Notes under the pieces: generated by a model | Seen by the model: the letters and a program-made list of their open reading frames with translations, nothing else | Told to the model about the DNA's origin: nothing | Database searches by the model: none | Assembly (NCBI GenBank): GCA_009103225.1 | Contig: RHPI01002161.1 | Span: forward strand, 1 to 58,971 | DNA: 58,971 nucleotides | From: Chlorokybus atmophyticus | Taxonomy: Eukaryota > Streptophyta > Chlorokybophyceae > Chlorokybales > Chlorokybaceae | Direction of reading: 5' to 3' | Position numbers and translations under genes: made by a program | In this document: positions 35,121 to 47,571 of the stretch, piece after piece | Layout: each line of letters starts with the position of its first letter | How positions within the stretch are numbered: the stretch's first letter is position 1

Positions 35121-37549
35121 GAGCTGTTTAAACAAGCACGCTCAAGCTGATAAGGGGCCAGCGATGCACACGCACACACACACAAGGCACATACGGAGGA
35201 GACGAAGCACATGTTGGATTGGACGGGAGCTAAGATAGAGCTACTAACACTTTGGATAAATTATTCCAACTAGACTCTAGACTCTTAAGGATGTGGGAGT
35301 AGGCAGCAAGCTTGGCAAAACGTAGCAACCTGCAAAGCGCATGAAGAGGGAGATGAGCTTTTGGTTACATCGAGCGCCAGGGAGGGAGCAGCATGCACGA
35401 CGACAATGACGATGCTGGTATAACAATAACAACTGCTTGGCCCCCACTCTAGAATGCTCGTCGCAACAGCCTTTGCTCTCAGCCTTTGGTCCTACCATAT
35501 TGCACCTCTTGCAGCCGCTATAAGATCGCTCATGAGCATGTTGGCAAACAACCGCAGGACAAATGAGTTTGGCATTGCGCATCACTTATTATCGCGTCAA
35601 GGCCACATAAAGCACACACATAGGTCACACAACACCCACAAAAACCATATTACCCTCAGTCATGCATGCTATAGTGTCAATCAGCACACAAGTAACAGCT
35701 TCTGACATATAAACATATATTCGAATAGTAACTTATTATGAGGATTTGCTGCAAGTGTTATTATAACAACTATGATGACATTCTGATAACCTATAGCACG
35801 TAAGTTTTCATATACGCAGGCCGGCTTGCACATGACACACCAAAGGGGGGCCACTTCGAATATGAAGGTGGCGCAATGCATGTATGCATCGTGCCATGCA
35901 TGTTGTGACAAGGCATGTACAACATGCCATGCGTGGTATTTACTCATTTTGATTACATAAAGGAATTGCATGCTTTGCATGGCATGGCATGCCATGTTAA
36001 GCTGAACATAATACCTCACATTATTATATAGAGTCAATGCTAAGACTTGGCTGTTATTACTTTTAAACAAAACAATGTTAACTTACACAATGGCGCTGTG
36101 GTGTTAGACTTACTTAAATAGCATCTCCCGAGTGGGGCAAATTCTGTAATACGTTATGTAATGCACCCTTTAAAATAACATAATTTGCCTGTCAAAATAT
36201 GAGTAACACTATCCACTGACCTTTTTGCATAATGTGTACAGTAAATAGCAATATGTATACAGTTATTGTGTATGGGTGATCCATAGATGTTTTTGTTCTT
36301 GCCATTTTGAAAGCTTTCATCATGTTCAGCTGCAATTGACTAAAAACAGCAACTTTTTAATTTGAGTCATATGATGTCTGTGCATAGCTCAATCACGGTG
36401 CAAGACTGCGTTTGGGTTATGTTGCATATTATGTTATAATGTAATGTCATGATGCACGCATTTACATCGTATCATGTTGTAGTACACAAGGCAAAGCACA
36501 GCACGCAATATCATGGCCAACCCTTGATGAAATTTGAACATCACAACGCAACTATCATCACAACAGCTATTATGCGGACTCGGTCCTGCATACGCTAAAA
36601 TTAAAGGATAAATTTTTACAAAACTTATTGTCTGCATTCTGCCACACAAGGTGAAGCTTGTATCGTCACTGTTGGCTTTAAGGTCATTATGTGGTGGTCA
36701 CAATCGGTATGAACCCATGGCTTATTTGATGTAAGGACAAGTGCATTCACCAAGATGGAAAGCACACCAGGGGCCAAAAGCCGCACACACAACGCAAACA
36801 GTACGATCCTTACAACGCGGGCGCACCCTCGTTGTACTGTACTGCGTCATCCGCGTGACGCGAACCGTCATGGCGTAACCCAGCAGTTCCATCAGCCGTC
36901 CCATCACGTGACCCGCGTGCTTGTGTCCCCTCAGCGGGCGGCGCACAAACCGCTGCGGTGCAGGTGCTGCCCGCTGGCGATCCCGCAGCGCAAGAAGACA
37001 ACAGCGCACAGCCAGGACTAGCACAAGGACCCGGTGCGCAACGACAACGCCGGCGCGCAGGTGATTGCCAAACCCCACGTCCCATGACGGAAAATGCCAT
37101 CCTGCATGAATCCCTTCTCGGCGGCTGTGTTGTCTTGCGGTGTTTGTCCTTGTGTCCACAGCGAATGGACGCTCTACCAATACTCGCCCCAACCCCACGC
37201 ATGTGCTTAGGGAGGGTGTCACATCATGCATGTCTCGGAACTGTGACGTGACACGTTTGCCATGCATGGACCGCTCCTCCTCCTGCTCATTGTCAAAGCC
37301 AGCGCAGTGCTTCACAGGGTAGTTGCATCTCGGCCATCGGTCAGCGTTATTAACCGGAGGCCAGCTCAGCTCCCTTTCGCGGACAGACAGTCGAACAGCT
37401 TCTTGGCATTGTTCTACTATCGCCTTGCACAGTCTGGTTGATGCTTGTGATGATGGTAATCAAGCGGTTTCAGTAGCGAGTTGTTGTCATTGTCCACTTC
37501 ACTGCGATTGTTGTTGTTGTGGTGGTGGACGCCAACAACACCCGTGACC
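35121..37549. other. Gene-free interval, partly AT-rich
   Basis: Positions 35700-36700 are AT-rich without coding signal. Positions 36800-37450 are GC-richer and probably the 5' flank of the glycosyltransferase gene. A CACGTG core lies at about 36905-36910, roughly 640 bp before the start codon. Confidence 0.5.
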
Positions 37550-40500
37550 ATGATCCGGCAGAAGTCCAAGTCTCACGACTTGGGCGACAAGTTCTACCCC
37601 TCCTATATGCCCGAGGTGCTTTCTTCCACTCCCGAGGCATCATCAACATCCTCCACGCCATATGCATCCCCACTCCTGTCTTCAGTCAGCGCCCAACAAC
37701 ATCTTGCACAAGGCAGGAGCTTTCTCTCCCGCAGCGACAGCAGCCTGGCTGCAAGAGACGCCGACGCCAGCTCCTATCCCAAGGGGGTGAGCCTGAGTGG
37801 GAGCTACTTGCCTCTGTCATTTCACAGCCTCGGTATCCACAACAACAACAACAACCACCTCGATGGAGGGGCAGGCCTATCGCCCTCTATCCAGCGGGTG
37901 TCCAGCATGCCTCAGGTGGCCCAAAACAACCCCTTCTTCCACGAGGGAAACAGTGGCAGCGAGAAGAAGAAGTACCAGCGGAGAACGCAACAGCATGGTG
38001 CTGGTGGGGGTCTCATCCTTGGCAACCTGTCAAGACTGCGCTCCGTGTCGTCCATTGGACGCCGCAGTCGCAATGCTGCTACATCAGCCAAAAGCAGATC
38101 AAGGTACTATGAGCGCGTATGTACGAGTAGAATAGTCATTGTCAATAGCAGTGTTCACGGGAGTCAGTGAGCGTGGTTGTGTCGAAGGTGTCTTGTTGTT
38201 GCATAGTAACAGCTTCATATCATCTGCAGGCCTGTGGGTTGGAGCGTGTTGTACGCGGTGCTTCTGTCGCTGCTGGTGGTCGTGGTTGGCGCCAAGCTGT
38301 GGCCTCAGGTGCTGTGGGGCGTCACCTCCGCCGGCGACACGACCAACGCCGTGGTCTTCAAGTACATCCCAACCATGCGAAGCCTCATCGAGTCCTTCCA
38401 AGACAGAACACATGTACACTGCCCATCAGTGTAGACTGCCCTTGGTTCAATATCGCTGTTGTCATCAGTGTTGGTATCAACCGTGTCATTGTCACGCAGA
38501 CTCCTGTGGCCAAGAGGGTGTGCATCTTGTCCGGTGACTCCTACGGCGAGAAGGGCATGGCAGGGACAGCCACAGCATACTGGCTTCTAGCCACCACTCT
38601 CGCGGCCGCCCCTGGCCACCCGCACAACGTGACATGGATCTCCGCCCCTCTCATCCAGAACCTCAACTCCACCGCCTGCGATCGCCTGCACCTCCTCTAC
38701 GCCTCCCACAACATCACCCATGTGTGCCTCAACCACACCCGCCCCAACGACTGGTCCACCAACCCGTACCGACGCCTCGGGGTCATCGCGCTGGACTACC
38801 TCACCTCTCTCCCCGATACAGACAAGTGCGATGTGCTTCATGTGCACGAGTGGGGAGGGATAGCTGCGGAGTTTCTCAGCATGAGGAGGGCGGCGGGGGT
38901 GCTGAAGGATACGTATGTGACTGTGGTACCGCATGGGGGGCATATGTGGGCACGCGCTGCATCGGAGGACCCGAGACCGTCGGACCTGTTCTCTGTTGAG
39001 ACGGACTTTGGGGAACGGATGACACTGGAGAGCGCAGATGCGGTAAATATGCACTGTGTGGGAACATGGGCGGATTGTTTGAAGTACACTCACCTGCACA
39101 TACCAACAGTACGCGCGTACGCATTCGCAGGTTGTGAGTCCATCGCGTCACATGCTGCATTTCCTTCATCAGCGCGGCTGGGCTGTCGCCAACGGGCAGG
39201 TTACTAACTACTCTAGTGTTGCTGTTTTGTGCGTATGCATATGTTCGTGCATGTGTGGGCGTGTGTGTACCTCATCATCCATTCCTGCTTCCCAATGCGA
39301 TGTGGTGTTCGGCATCAGTTGCAGCGCATGTATCGCCAACATCCGTGTGCACAGGTGATACCGAACATCATCGACAAGATGCCAGGGGGCGACAACGCAA
39401 CCGACGACCACTCCCGTGATGTGTGGCGCGTCTCCTTCTTCGGCCGCCTCGAGGAGCGCAAGGGACTAAAGCTCTTCGTGGAGGCAATGAACAGGGTAAG
39501 GGGGAGCAGCAACATAGACCTCTCATCAGCGCCGACATCAAGTGCAGTGAAGAGGCTGATGTTATGTTCTGATGCGCAGCTGAACTGGACTGATCCTCGC
39601 TTTGAGGTCTACTTCGTTGGGCCCCTTTCTGATCCCCTCTCAGCCGGCTACATCGCGCAAGCGAGGGCGCGGTGGCCCTTCCCAAGCCAAGTAAGAGGGA
39701 TTGTGTCCTCTGCTGCTAGTGTCGTTGGTTGTTTGCTTCTCTGCTGCTGCTTGTCGCTCATGCTGATGAGTGCGCAGATCCTTTCTGGTCTGAACCGTGA
39801 TCAAGCCCTCGCTCATCTCTCTCAGCCCGGCATGCTCGCGGCGCTGCCCTCGCTGCACGAGAACGCGCCGTACACCATGGCCGAATGCGCCGCATACAAC
39901 GTGCGTCATATTTACACTAGCGCTGCAGTTGTGTCTGTGTTGCAATCTTGCATACAGTGGATCGCGATGTGCATGTGAAATGGTCTGTGTTGTGGTTTAC
40001 AACAGATTCCGACCCTGGTGGCGAACAGCGGGGGAGTGGAGGAGATGCTGCAGAAGGAGTTCTCCGCCAACATCCTCGTGGAGCCCACCATCGACTCTCT
40101 CTCCGCCGGACTGCAACGCGTAAGCAACAACACACATACATAAGACACTGTTTGCAAGTGTCTGAACGTGTACCTTGTCGCAGGTGTTGAGGGCTGGCAA
40201 GGCGTACGTGCCAGTGCTTTCCGCCCGCGTGACGGGTGCGGCCGTGCTGTGGCTCGACTGGCACAAGAACCTGCCACCGCCGCCCTACTGGCGACAGATC
40301 GACATCGAGGAGGGAAGAGACGCCACCGTCGACCCCGTCAAGGACACCCTCGTGAAGGTGGTACCGTCGAACCCGGAGGGAGTGGCCGCTGTCGGCCTAT
40401 GGAAAGAAGTCTGTGCACAGGTGAGTCAAGCGTTTCACACACACACCCGCGCACTTGTGCACGCACATATGCACAGGCGCGTCTTGCACCAAATTTGGCA

Positions 40501-42258
40501 ACAACCAGGGCCAGCTTGACTTGTGTGTGACATCATGCTGCTGTCGACTCACACTGAGTGTGTGAGCAGGCTGGTGAGTCGGGCCAGCAGCAAACGTTGC
40601 TTCTCCTTCCTGACGACTACAGCGTGAGCGACCTGGCTCTTTGCCGCATGCACTCTGCTTTATGGCGCGGTTGGCGCAGCGCTCTCCACGAGGAGGAGGA
40701 GGACGACCCCATCACGCACGCGGTGGTTGCCGGCGTGGAGGTGGCATCATCCGAAACAGCTATCCCACAAGGCCCGTTGTGGCTCCCTCGCGTTGGCGAC
40801 GGCGCATCGTGTCTCTCTCACTACCCGATACTCACCAAAAGAGACTCCTTCTGCTCCTACTTCTCCGCTGAGGCTCGCACGTTCAGCCACTACCACGCCT
40901 GGTTGTTGGCCTTGCTTCTGGAGCAGGCGGACCATGCATCACTTGTCACGCTTCCGCAACCGCTGTTTAGGTTGAATCAGAGCAGTGGTAATGGTACAGG
41001 GCCTGTGCTTGAGGTGTGCAAGGACAGGGACCACCCCATCCTGCGCAGGGCCAAGAAGAACTTGGTGTTGAACCTGGCCACGAGCGAGTCGTTGTTCAAC
41101 ATACGCGCAGAGAAGACAACCGTGCGCACGCCGTTCTCAGACTCCAACAGAGACATGGACAGGTTCCAGGGAGACCTCGGCTGGTTTTACGGACACTTCC
41201 CTATTGTTGACAACCATGTGCATGACGCCCTAGTGAGTGAAGAGTTCCAGGCGATGGAGTGGAATGATGGTGTCAAGCTGCCCTTCTTTCAGAATGCAAA
41301 GGACCTCGGGGGTGGGTGGGGTTGCCCGCCACTGACGTTTCCAGCCATCTCACCCCACTTCATACACCCGTGCTCGGGCAACTGCTGCGGGGGTGCACGC
41401 AAGAGCGGAGCCGTACTGCGCTACACCTCATACGTGCACGTCCAGGTGGGTGTGATCCCCCATTGTTGTCTTGTGCTACTTGTGAGAGGGACTGACTCAC
41501 ACTTTGTGTTGTGCAGGGTGCGGAGGTCCAGGTCAAGCTTGGGTATGGTGGCGCGTGCGGTGATGGCGTCGATGTCGTCGTGCTCGTGAGGAACAAGCAT
41601 GAGGTGGAAGAGGAGGAGGAACAGGGTGGTGCCAAGGTAGTGGCCCCTGCTGGCAGAGCTCTCCTTGCTGTGGAGGCCCTTAGCTTGGCGCTGAATGAGA
41701 CCATCCTGCGCAATGTCACCATCTCGAGCAATGCCACGACACTGCCATCTGTGCTTGGGATTGAGGCGATGCGACGTCAAGTAGAACAAGGACAAGGAGG
41801 AGGTAAAGTTGCCGAGGAGGACGTGCCGAGGAGAGAGGAGTGGACGCACACGGTGCTGCGCAATGCCACTTTGACACCGGATGGAGCGGTGGGTTGGGAG
41901 GCTGTGATGTTGTCGGCTTGTTGAGAACCCATCACAATGGCATGTCACAAACGCAGTCACTTGTGTACTTGCAGAAGGGTGAGCAGTTCTGGGTGGACAT
42001 GATTGACCTGAGGGTTGGCGACATGGTGGAAGTGCGCGTGGGTCCACGCGAGTCCATGGTCAGTCCTATACATTCAGCCCCATTATCTCATACCTGCATG
42101 CGACATGAGCATACTTTGCCTGGATGGTTGACTGCAATGTGGTGCAGGACTGCGATGGTATGGAGATCCGCGTGCAGATGTTTCCCCCATTGGAAGCGCA
42201 CCAGATCAGGAAGATGAAGTTGAAGAAGAAGCTGATGCTCAGGAAGCTGAAGCTTTAG
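37550..42258 (+). CDS. Membrane-anchored glycosyltransferase, GT4 domain fused to degenerate GT2-like half
   Basis: Thirteen exons join in phase and encode 1172 residues: 37550-38103, 38230-38413, 38500-39042, 39131-39199, 39355-39495, 39580-39690, 39778-39900, 40006-40119, 40184-40420, 40570-41445, 41517-41888, 41975-42058 and 42148-42258. A Ser/Asn-rich cytosolic-type leader precedes one membrane helix (VLYAVLLSLLVVVVGAKLW), the type II layout of Golgi transferases. The GT-B domain shows DVLHVHEWGGIAAEF, VVPHGGHMWAR, SADAVVSPSRH, VIPNIID, SFFGRLEERKGL and the donor-site pattern HENAPYTMAECAAYN then NSGGVEEML. Next, LLLPDDYSVSDLALCRMHSA and TLPQPLFRLNQ match the second half of a GT2 domain as seen in bacterial GT4-GT2 fusions, but the GT2 DDGS-type motif is not visible. 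The C-terminal 300 residues are beta-rich with NxT/S sites and a Lys-rich end. The donor sugar is unknown. Confidence 0.82.
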
Positions 42259-45014
42259 AAGTGAGTAACAAGAGTAACATGCCTTGGTGCAAGAACTGGC
42301 CACCACACAATAACGCGATACATTGGGCGCTGAACGCAAGAGATGTGTTGTGATTGGGTATGTTTTAACTGTTCGCTGGAAGCAAGAAGTGAGAACTCGT
42401 GGTATTCGCATCCTTCGTGCATTAGCGTCCTTGATCAGTTGGTGTTGCAGTTGACAAGTCTGTTGACACGAGTCTATGTATAGAAAGCTGGCAGATAGGA
42501 GTTGCACAACTTGACAATAATCATGTTGTACATATGATATTTCTGGGTATAGTATGTATGTACTGGCATGCACAGCCGTGGTGATTGCTGCCAGTGTGCA
42601 GTAATGCGCAAGCTGGAGACAGTGTTGCTCCTCTTTACTGTTACCGGTTGTGAACTGTAACAGAGTACATGTTGTGCACCGATATTCAACTCTTGGATGA
42701 TCTTGAGGTGAAAGGTAGAGTAATAGTAGGCAAGTGACGATCTATTCAGTTTGAAGCGCATATATAAGAGTATGCAAGCGGGATAGGCATCACAGCAAGT
42801 ACATTGGTCTGCACAAGGGCGCAAGTAGCTGCTATTCATGTGCATCAACAATTGATACACTTGTAACATGTTATTCAATCAACTAAGTTGATTGGACAAG
42901 TAGCCAGCTGTTGCCTCTTGCTCAAGGGGCAGTGCCTGCACATGTGTGTACGCACAAATCAGCAACATGCCTTGCTGCATTGGCATATATGTATACACAA
43001 CTGCCTTGATATATAACAACCATTGCCATACAGGTGTTGTCATAGCTAGTGTATGTGTAGTTTGGACCACAAGCTATCATAAATCTTTCGCGGTGTAAAA
43101 CATCCTTTGACACGACTAACATTTGGTAGTAATGCTAGTTGATAATGTCCAAGACATGGCCTTTTTGCTGGCTCAATAACAGAGTTGACAATAAATCTGT
43201 ACATTTGTACGACAATGCAACCAATAACCATTAACACAAGTGAGTATAATCTTATATCTTAAATCTCGGTGTAGCACACCCTTTGACGCATCCAAGGTTA
43301 AACAATAATGCTAGTTGATAATCTCCAAGACGTCTTGTACAAGGCCTTGTTGCTGCATGCAACTAATTGTTGAGGCAAACTGCAGTGGATGATGGCAGCT
43401 GTGCCTTTAGCAAAGACACAGCTGACAATATACTTTGTACACACATGTGCAGTTATGAAAATCAATAAGAATTAACGCAAGTGAGCATGAAGTAATCAAT
43501 GTCTATATTGTTAATATATGTTTACACAAATATACAAGAGGCTTCAACGGGCTATTGTAAGCTATGTTTAATGCACATTGTCAATGAATAACAAGAGACC
43601 TTACGATTGCTTAGTGACATCAATATCTCATGCTCGTAATTACGAGTTGCGTCTGGTTATATAAATGTTTGTAACGGAAGCACCTATTAACTAGTAGTTG
43701 CATTCATGTTATATATACATAAAAGTGAACTCACAGTAATTTAACATGATGGTCTATTTATACATTAATGTATAAAATGTTTTACTGAAATCTGGTTCAG
43801 CAATAAGTGCTCCCACTTAATCTGGTACGCAATTAGCGGTTAAAATTATATATCGTCATATATAAAAAGGGATAATGGAATGCATATTAACAAGATAAAG
43901 TGACCCGCATAACAGGTTTGACTTATATGCAGCGGATAGCGGCTATCGCATATGAAGAAATAATAATTTTACATATTGAAGAATTCACTTTCATGGTATG
44001 CATGATTGGTTGAGCACATATGCATGATTGAGAATACCTGATGAACTTTGTGCATAATCGCATAAGTTAAGGCATTTCCCTAAATAATAAAGCAAACTTG
44101 CTTAGTCAATCATGTATGCCTCTTGGAGGGCGTTATTGAAACATGTCAATCACATAATAACAACTTTTTTATCCTAAATAACATTACATGTCATATATCA
44201 ATGAGTCCACATCATGAACATCATTATAAATGGTTAATTTTTTGTATAATGCCAACCTTCATAGCATTGCGCAAACCTTGTACAAGTCTAATGCTTAATA
44301 ATCAAAGTACGGGGTTGAATTGGATGACATAATTGTTGGTGGACGGATCCATAGGCAAGAGGATATTGCATCTGTGTATTCTTATTATATATGTGTTAAC
44401 GGAATAACGGAGTTATAATCCATCATAAAGTCTGTGACCTTTCCATTGTTATTTGATTTATCAATGTTGACCATACGCGCATCTGTATATCAAACTATTA
44501 TTATAATAAATTAGATGCCTATCAGTACAAATTTAAGTGACCAACTTGTCGCCATAAGCAAGAGGGTCATCGCAAATGCTTATGATATTACAATTATGTA
44601 ATGAGCATACCATTTACAAGTTACTAATCAATGACAAGAGGTGCTTAGGTTAAACCATTTATGTCCATCACATGCGTAAAACCACAAATTACAAATATGT
44701 TGTATATGTTTGATTAAAAAACATGTGCAAAATAACATACACCATTATACACCAAAGCGCCTTGCAGAACATGTCACCTATGCATAACCTAACTAAATCT
44801 GCAAACTTATATTCAAGCATACCGGTGTACACATATGGACAAGTATACAATAACGGAAGTATTGCATGATGAAAATCTGTGGTTTTGTCCATTGACAAGT
44901 GCAGATTCACATCACAACTTGAGTGGTGGACCTCAATTCTCGATCCCACTGCTCCATTGACCGCTTATTGGCGGGCGCACAGGCCTCCACGACAGCGGTC
45001 ACGCCGGGGCACTC
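42259..45014. other. AT-rich gene-free interval with tandem duplication
   Basis: About 2.7 kb, AT-rich from roughly 42.6 to 44.9 kb, without coding signal. A diverged tandem duplication of about 180-190 bp spans about 43089-43500. Both copies contain AATGCTAGTTGATAAT, CTCCAAGAC or GTCCAAGAC, and end near CGCAAGTGAGCAT or CACAAGTGAGTAT. Confidence 0.6.
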
Positions 45015-45031
45015 AACCCTAACCCTAACCC
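45015..45031 (+). promoter_or_regulatory. Telomeric/telo-box-like repeats just before a start codon
   Basis: The block AACCCTAACCCTAACCC lies 18 bp upstream of the ATG at 45049, in the presumed 5' leader or core promoter. Plant telo-boxes (AAACCCTA) near transcription starts bind Myb-type factors; here it may equally be an interstitial telomeric insertion. Confidence 0.4.
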
Positions 45032-45048
45032 GTCCGCCCACCCTAGCC

Positions 45049-46030
45049 ATGTCCTCAGCCATGGCGGCGACAACGACCATGACCACCGCGGCCAGCGGTC
45101 TGCAGGCACAGGCCGCCCTCAGCAGCGCCCGCCGTCCCGCCCCTCAGCTGGTCGCACGCCCAAGGCTGCCCTCCGTGGTCAGGTCGCACAGGCGCTTCGC
45201 AGTGGTGGCCGCCGCCGAGACAGAAAAGGTAAGAACAGCCACCTATCTATGGGCCATTGCGTGTATGTGATGCAGCATCTTGTCTCAGTCACACACCCTT
45301 CTTCCAAGGCTACAATTGTGGGAAGCACTCGCACAGTGCTTCAACACATTGTGTGTGGTTGCAGCAGCAGGAGGAGGACGACAACTTCATCCAGAAGCGG
45401 TCGGACTTCGCCAACACAGGCTTCGTCAGCACAGACACCGGCGGCAAGTCCAACGTCTTCGCCGTAGAGGTGCGCGTGTTGGTTATGACAGGCCCCTAGC
45501 ACACACACGCGCACACTTGGGCACGCAACTGCATGCATGCTCAAGCGTACAACAACCACATATACACAATCGATTGTGTGCACATGTGGCAGCCTACGGT
45601 TGTTGTGGAGGGCAGCTCCGACGACAGGACTCAGAGCAGCGGCTCGGCCGCATTGGTAGCCGGCAGCCTGGCCATTGCGGGAGTGGCCGCGGGACTGTGG
45701 CTGCTCAAGTCGCAGGGCTCCGTCACCCAGACCACCGCCTCATTGCCCGCAGACATTCTGGCAGACGCAGGAGATGTTCCTAGCAAACCCCTCTCGGTGA
45801 GCAGCGAGCGCGTGTGCATGTGTGCAATGAGATTGGCAAACACACGCATGTGGCTCACACATGAATACACGCACGGGCATGTGCGTGTCCAACTCTTCTA
45901 AGTGTGCTTGCGCGCATTGTCTGGTGTATGTGTTAGTGACAGTGTGGAGTGTTAACGCTGCTGTGCTGAGCAGAGGTATTTGAAGTTGTGGAAGGATGTA
46001 GACGCCCCCGCAGTCAGCAATGCCCAGTAA
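45049..46030 (+). CDS. Small plastid-targeted single-span membrane protein, unassigned
   Basis: Four exons, 45049-45228, 45365-45469, 45593-45796 and 45974-46030, join in phase 0 and encode 181 residues. The first 50 residues are rich in Ala, Ser, Thr and Arg without acidic residues until a VVAAAE-like site, typical of a chloroplast transit peptide. The mature part has an acidic stretch (QQEEDDNFIQKRSDFA), a conserved-looking FVSTDTGGKSNVFAVEP, one membrane helix (AALVAGSLAIAGVAAGLWLL) and a short tail ending RYLKLWKDVD. This suggests a thylakoid or envelope protein. I cannot assign it to a named photosynthetic subunit. The ATG at 45061 is an alternative start in the same frame. Confidence 0.72.
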
Positions 46031-47571
46031 GCGGAGAGCACTGTTATGTAGCTTATTTTTGTTGAGCAAACTGTCAGATATAGCGGTATAGGTCGTTGCG
46101 TGCGCACGGGTACAGGTGAATGCACCCTCACCAGTTCTGTCTTTCTTGATTGTGCTGTTACTACTTTTTTCCTTTCTTTCTTTTCCAGATTGCATGGCAG
46201 GTGTATGGTTTGTCGTGCGGCATTGCCTTTTGTGGTTTGTGGTTTGAGATGTGTTGCTTGTGTCGGCTGCGCTGCCGTGAGCCAGCGACACCCTCCTGTG
46301 GTATGTTGCATCCAAAAGTGGGACTACAATGACTCATGTGTCATGCATGGGCGGAGGTTAGAGTACACGATCGTCAGGCCGCCAGTGCTCTTCGTGTCTA
46401 AGCATTTATAAATGAATGGTTGTGGTCGAGGTTACAAATATGATCTGATGTCAGCTCTGTGCTGAGCACGCAGAATGATGGGGTAGCTAGTTTAGTTGCT
46501 GGCAGGGCTTGTGCTGCACCTGCCTTTTTGCATCTGTGGCATGAGCTGCGTCAAATGGTACAGGGTGTCATTCTGCATCATGTCACTACGACTGCGTTGC
46601 CACTGTTTGCGGGGTTATCAGTCAAACATATCTGGCGGAGGTGGAAGACGTTTGCGATTACTGCTCAGCTTTGTATACTACGGCTCGCTGTTCAGAGTTT
46701 ACATTCTTATAGAATGTATGTAGGCATAAATATATCAATCCGGGACAATACTATGGCAGTGTCTTGTGAGGCGTACAATGACTCTTCAGATGTGACAGTT
46801 TCCTGGCACATCTGAAGAGTCATTGTACGCATAAATTAGAGTTCACAGCTGCAGCTGTAAGTTGGACAACCTTACAACCTGCTCTTCCCTACGCACAGTC
46901 CATCAAACAGGGTGAAGGCCATTACACCAGAATGCCCATGATGCTTGCAGAACAAGCACAAGGACAGTGCGAGCATGTGGGTTATGACACAGGCTCATGG
47001 CTGCAATGGCTGCACATTATGCTGATGTTGAGTATGTATACTGGTGCAGAGAGACTCAGTAGAGTTGATCGCGGTCAATTTTGGGTTGGCAGCGCGGTTG
47101 CCAGCGGCATCACATACAGGCAACATGATGCTCTGGCAGAGCTTTGCCACCTCGCTTTACTGTATGCCTGTTGGCAACTCGTCAGCACAGTAGCAACCTA
47201 GTTCTTGGCTGCTACCCCCTGCAACACAAGGCTACAAACACACGCTGCACTTTGTGCAGGTAATTGCATGTGCATGTCTAGCGGGGTTGGGCAGTAGTGA
47301 AGGTAGGTAGATAGACAGTGATTGAGTGTATATAGCTTGGTGGTGGTGGTTGACTGTGATTGTGACTGTCACGTATGCATATGTCGTGCATGTTACATAC
47401 CCGCATTGCATACTCTGTACACCCACATGTGTCAAGCATGGCAGGTCCTGCGCACATCACCCGAACACACATGCACCGCTTTACTTTAGCGACGTACGCG
47501 TGTATCATGCCTGAGTATCGTCTGTAAGCGGGAGGAGGGAGGAGAACGCACGCACACACGCACACATCTCA
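46031..47571. other. Intergenic interval with a hairpin and a possible SDR remnant
   Basis: No intact gene. At about 46352-46412 the plus strand reads RRLEYTIVRPPVLFV, which resembles the YTIVRPG signature of atypical short-chain dehydrogenases, but no neighbouring coding sequence extends it. A long perfect hairpin lies at 46771-46830. Confidence 0.5.
46771..46830. repeat. Perfect 24-bp inverted repeat (hairpin)
   Basis: Arms 46771-46794 and 46807-46830 are exactly complementary (GCGTACAATGACTC at the outer end), with a 12-bp loop. It could be a foldback element or a small-RNA hairpin. Confidence 0.9.
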
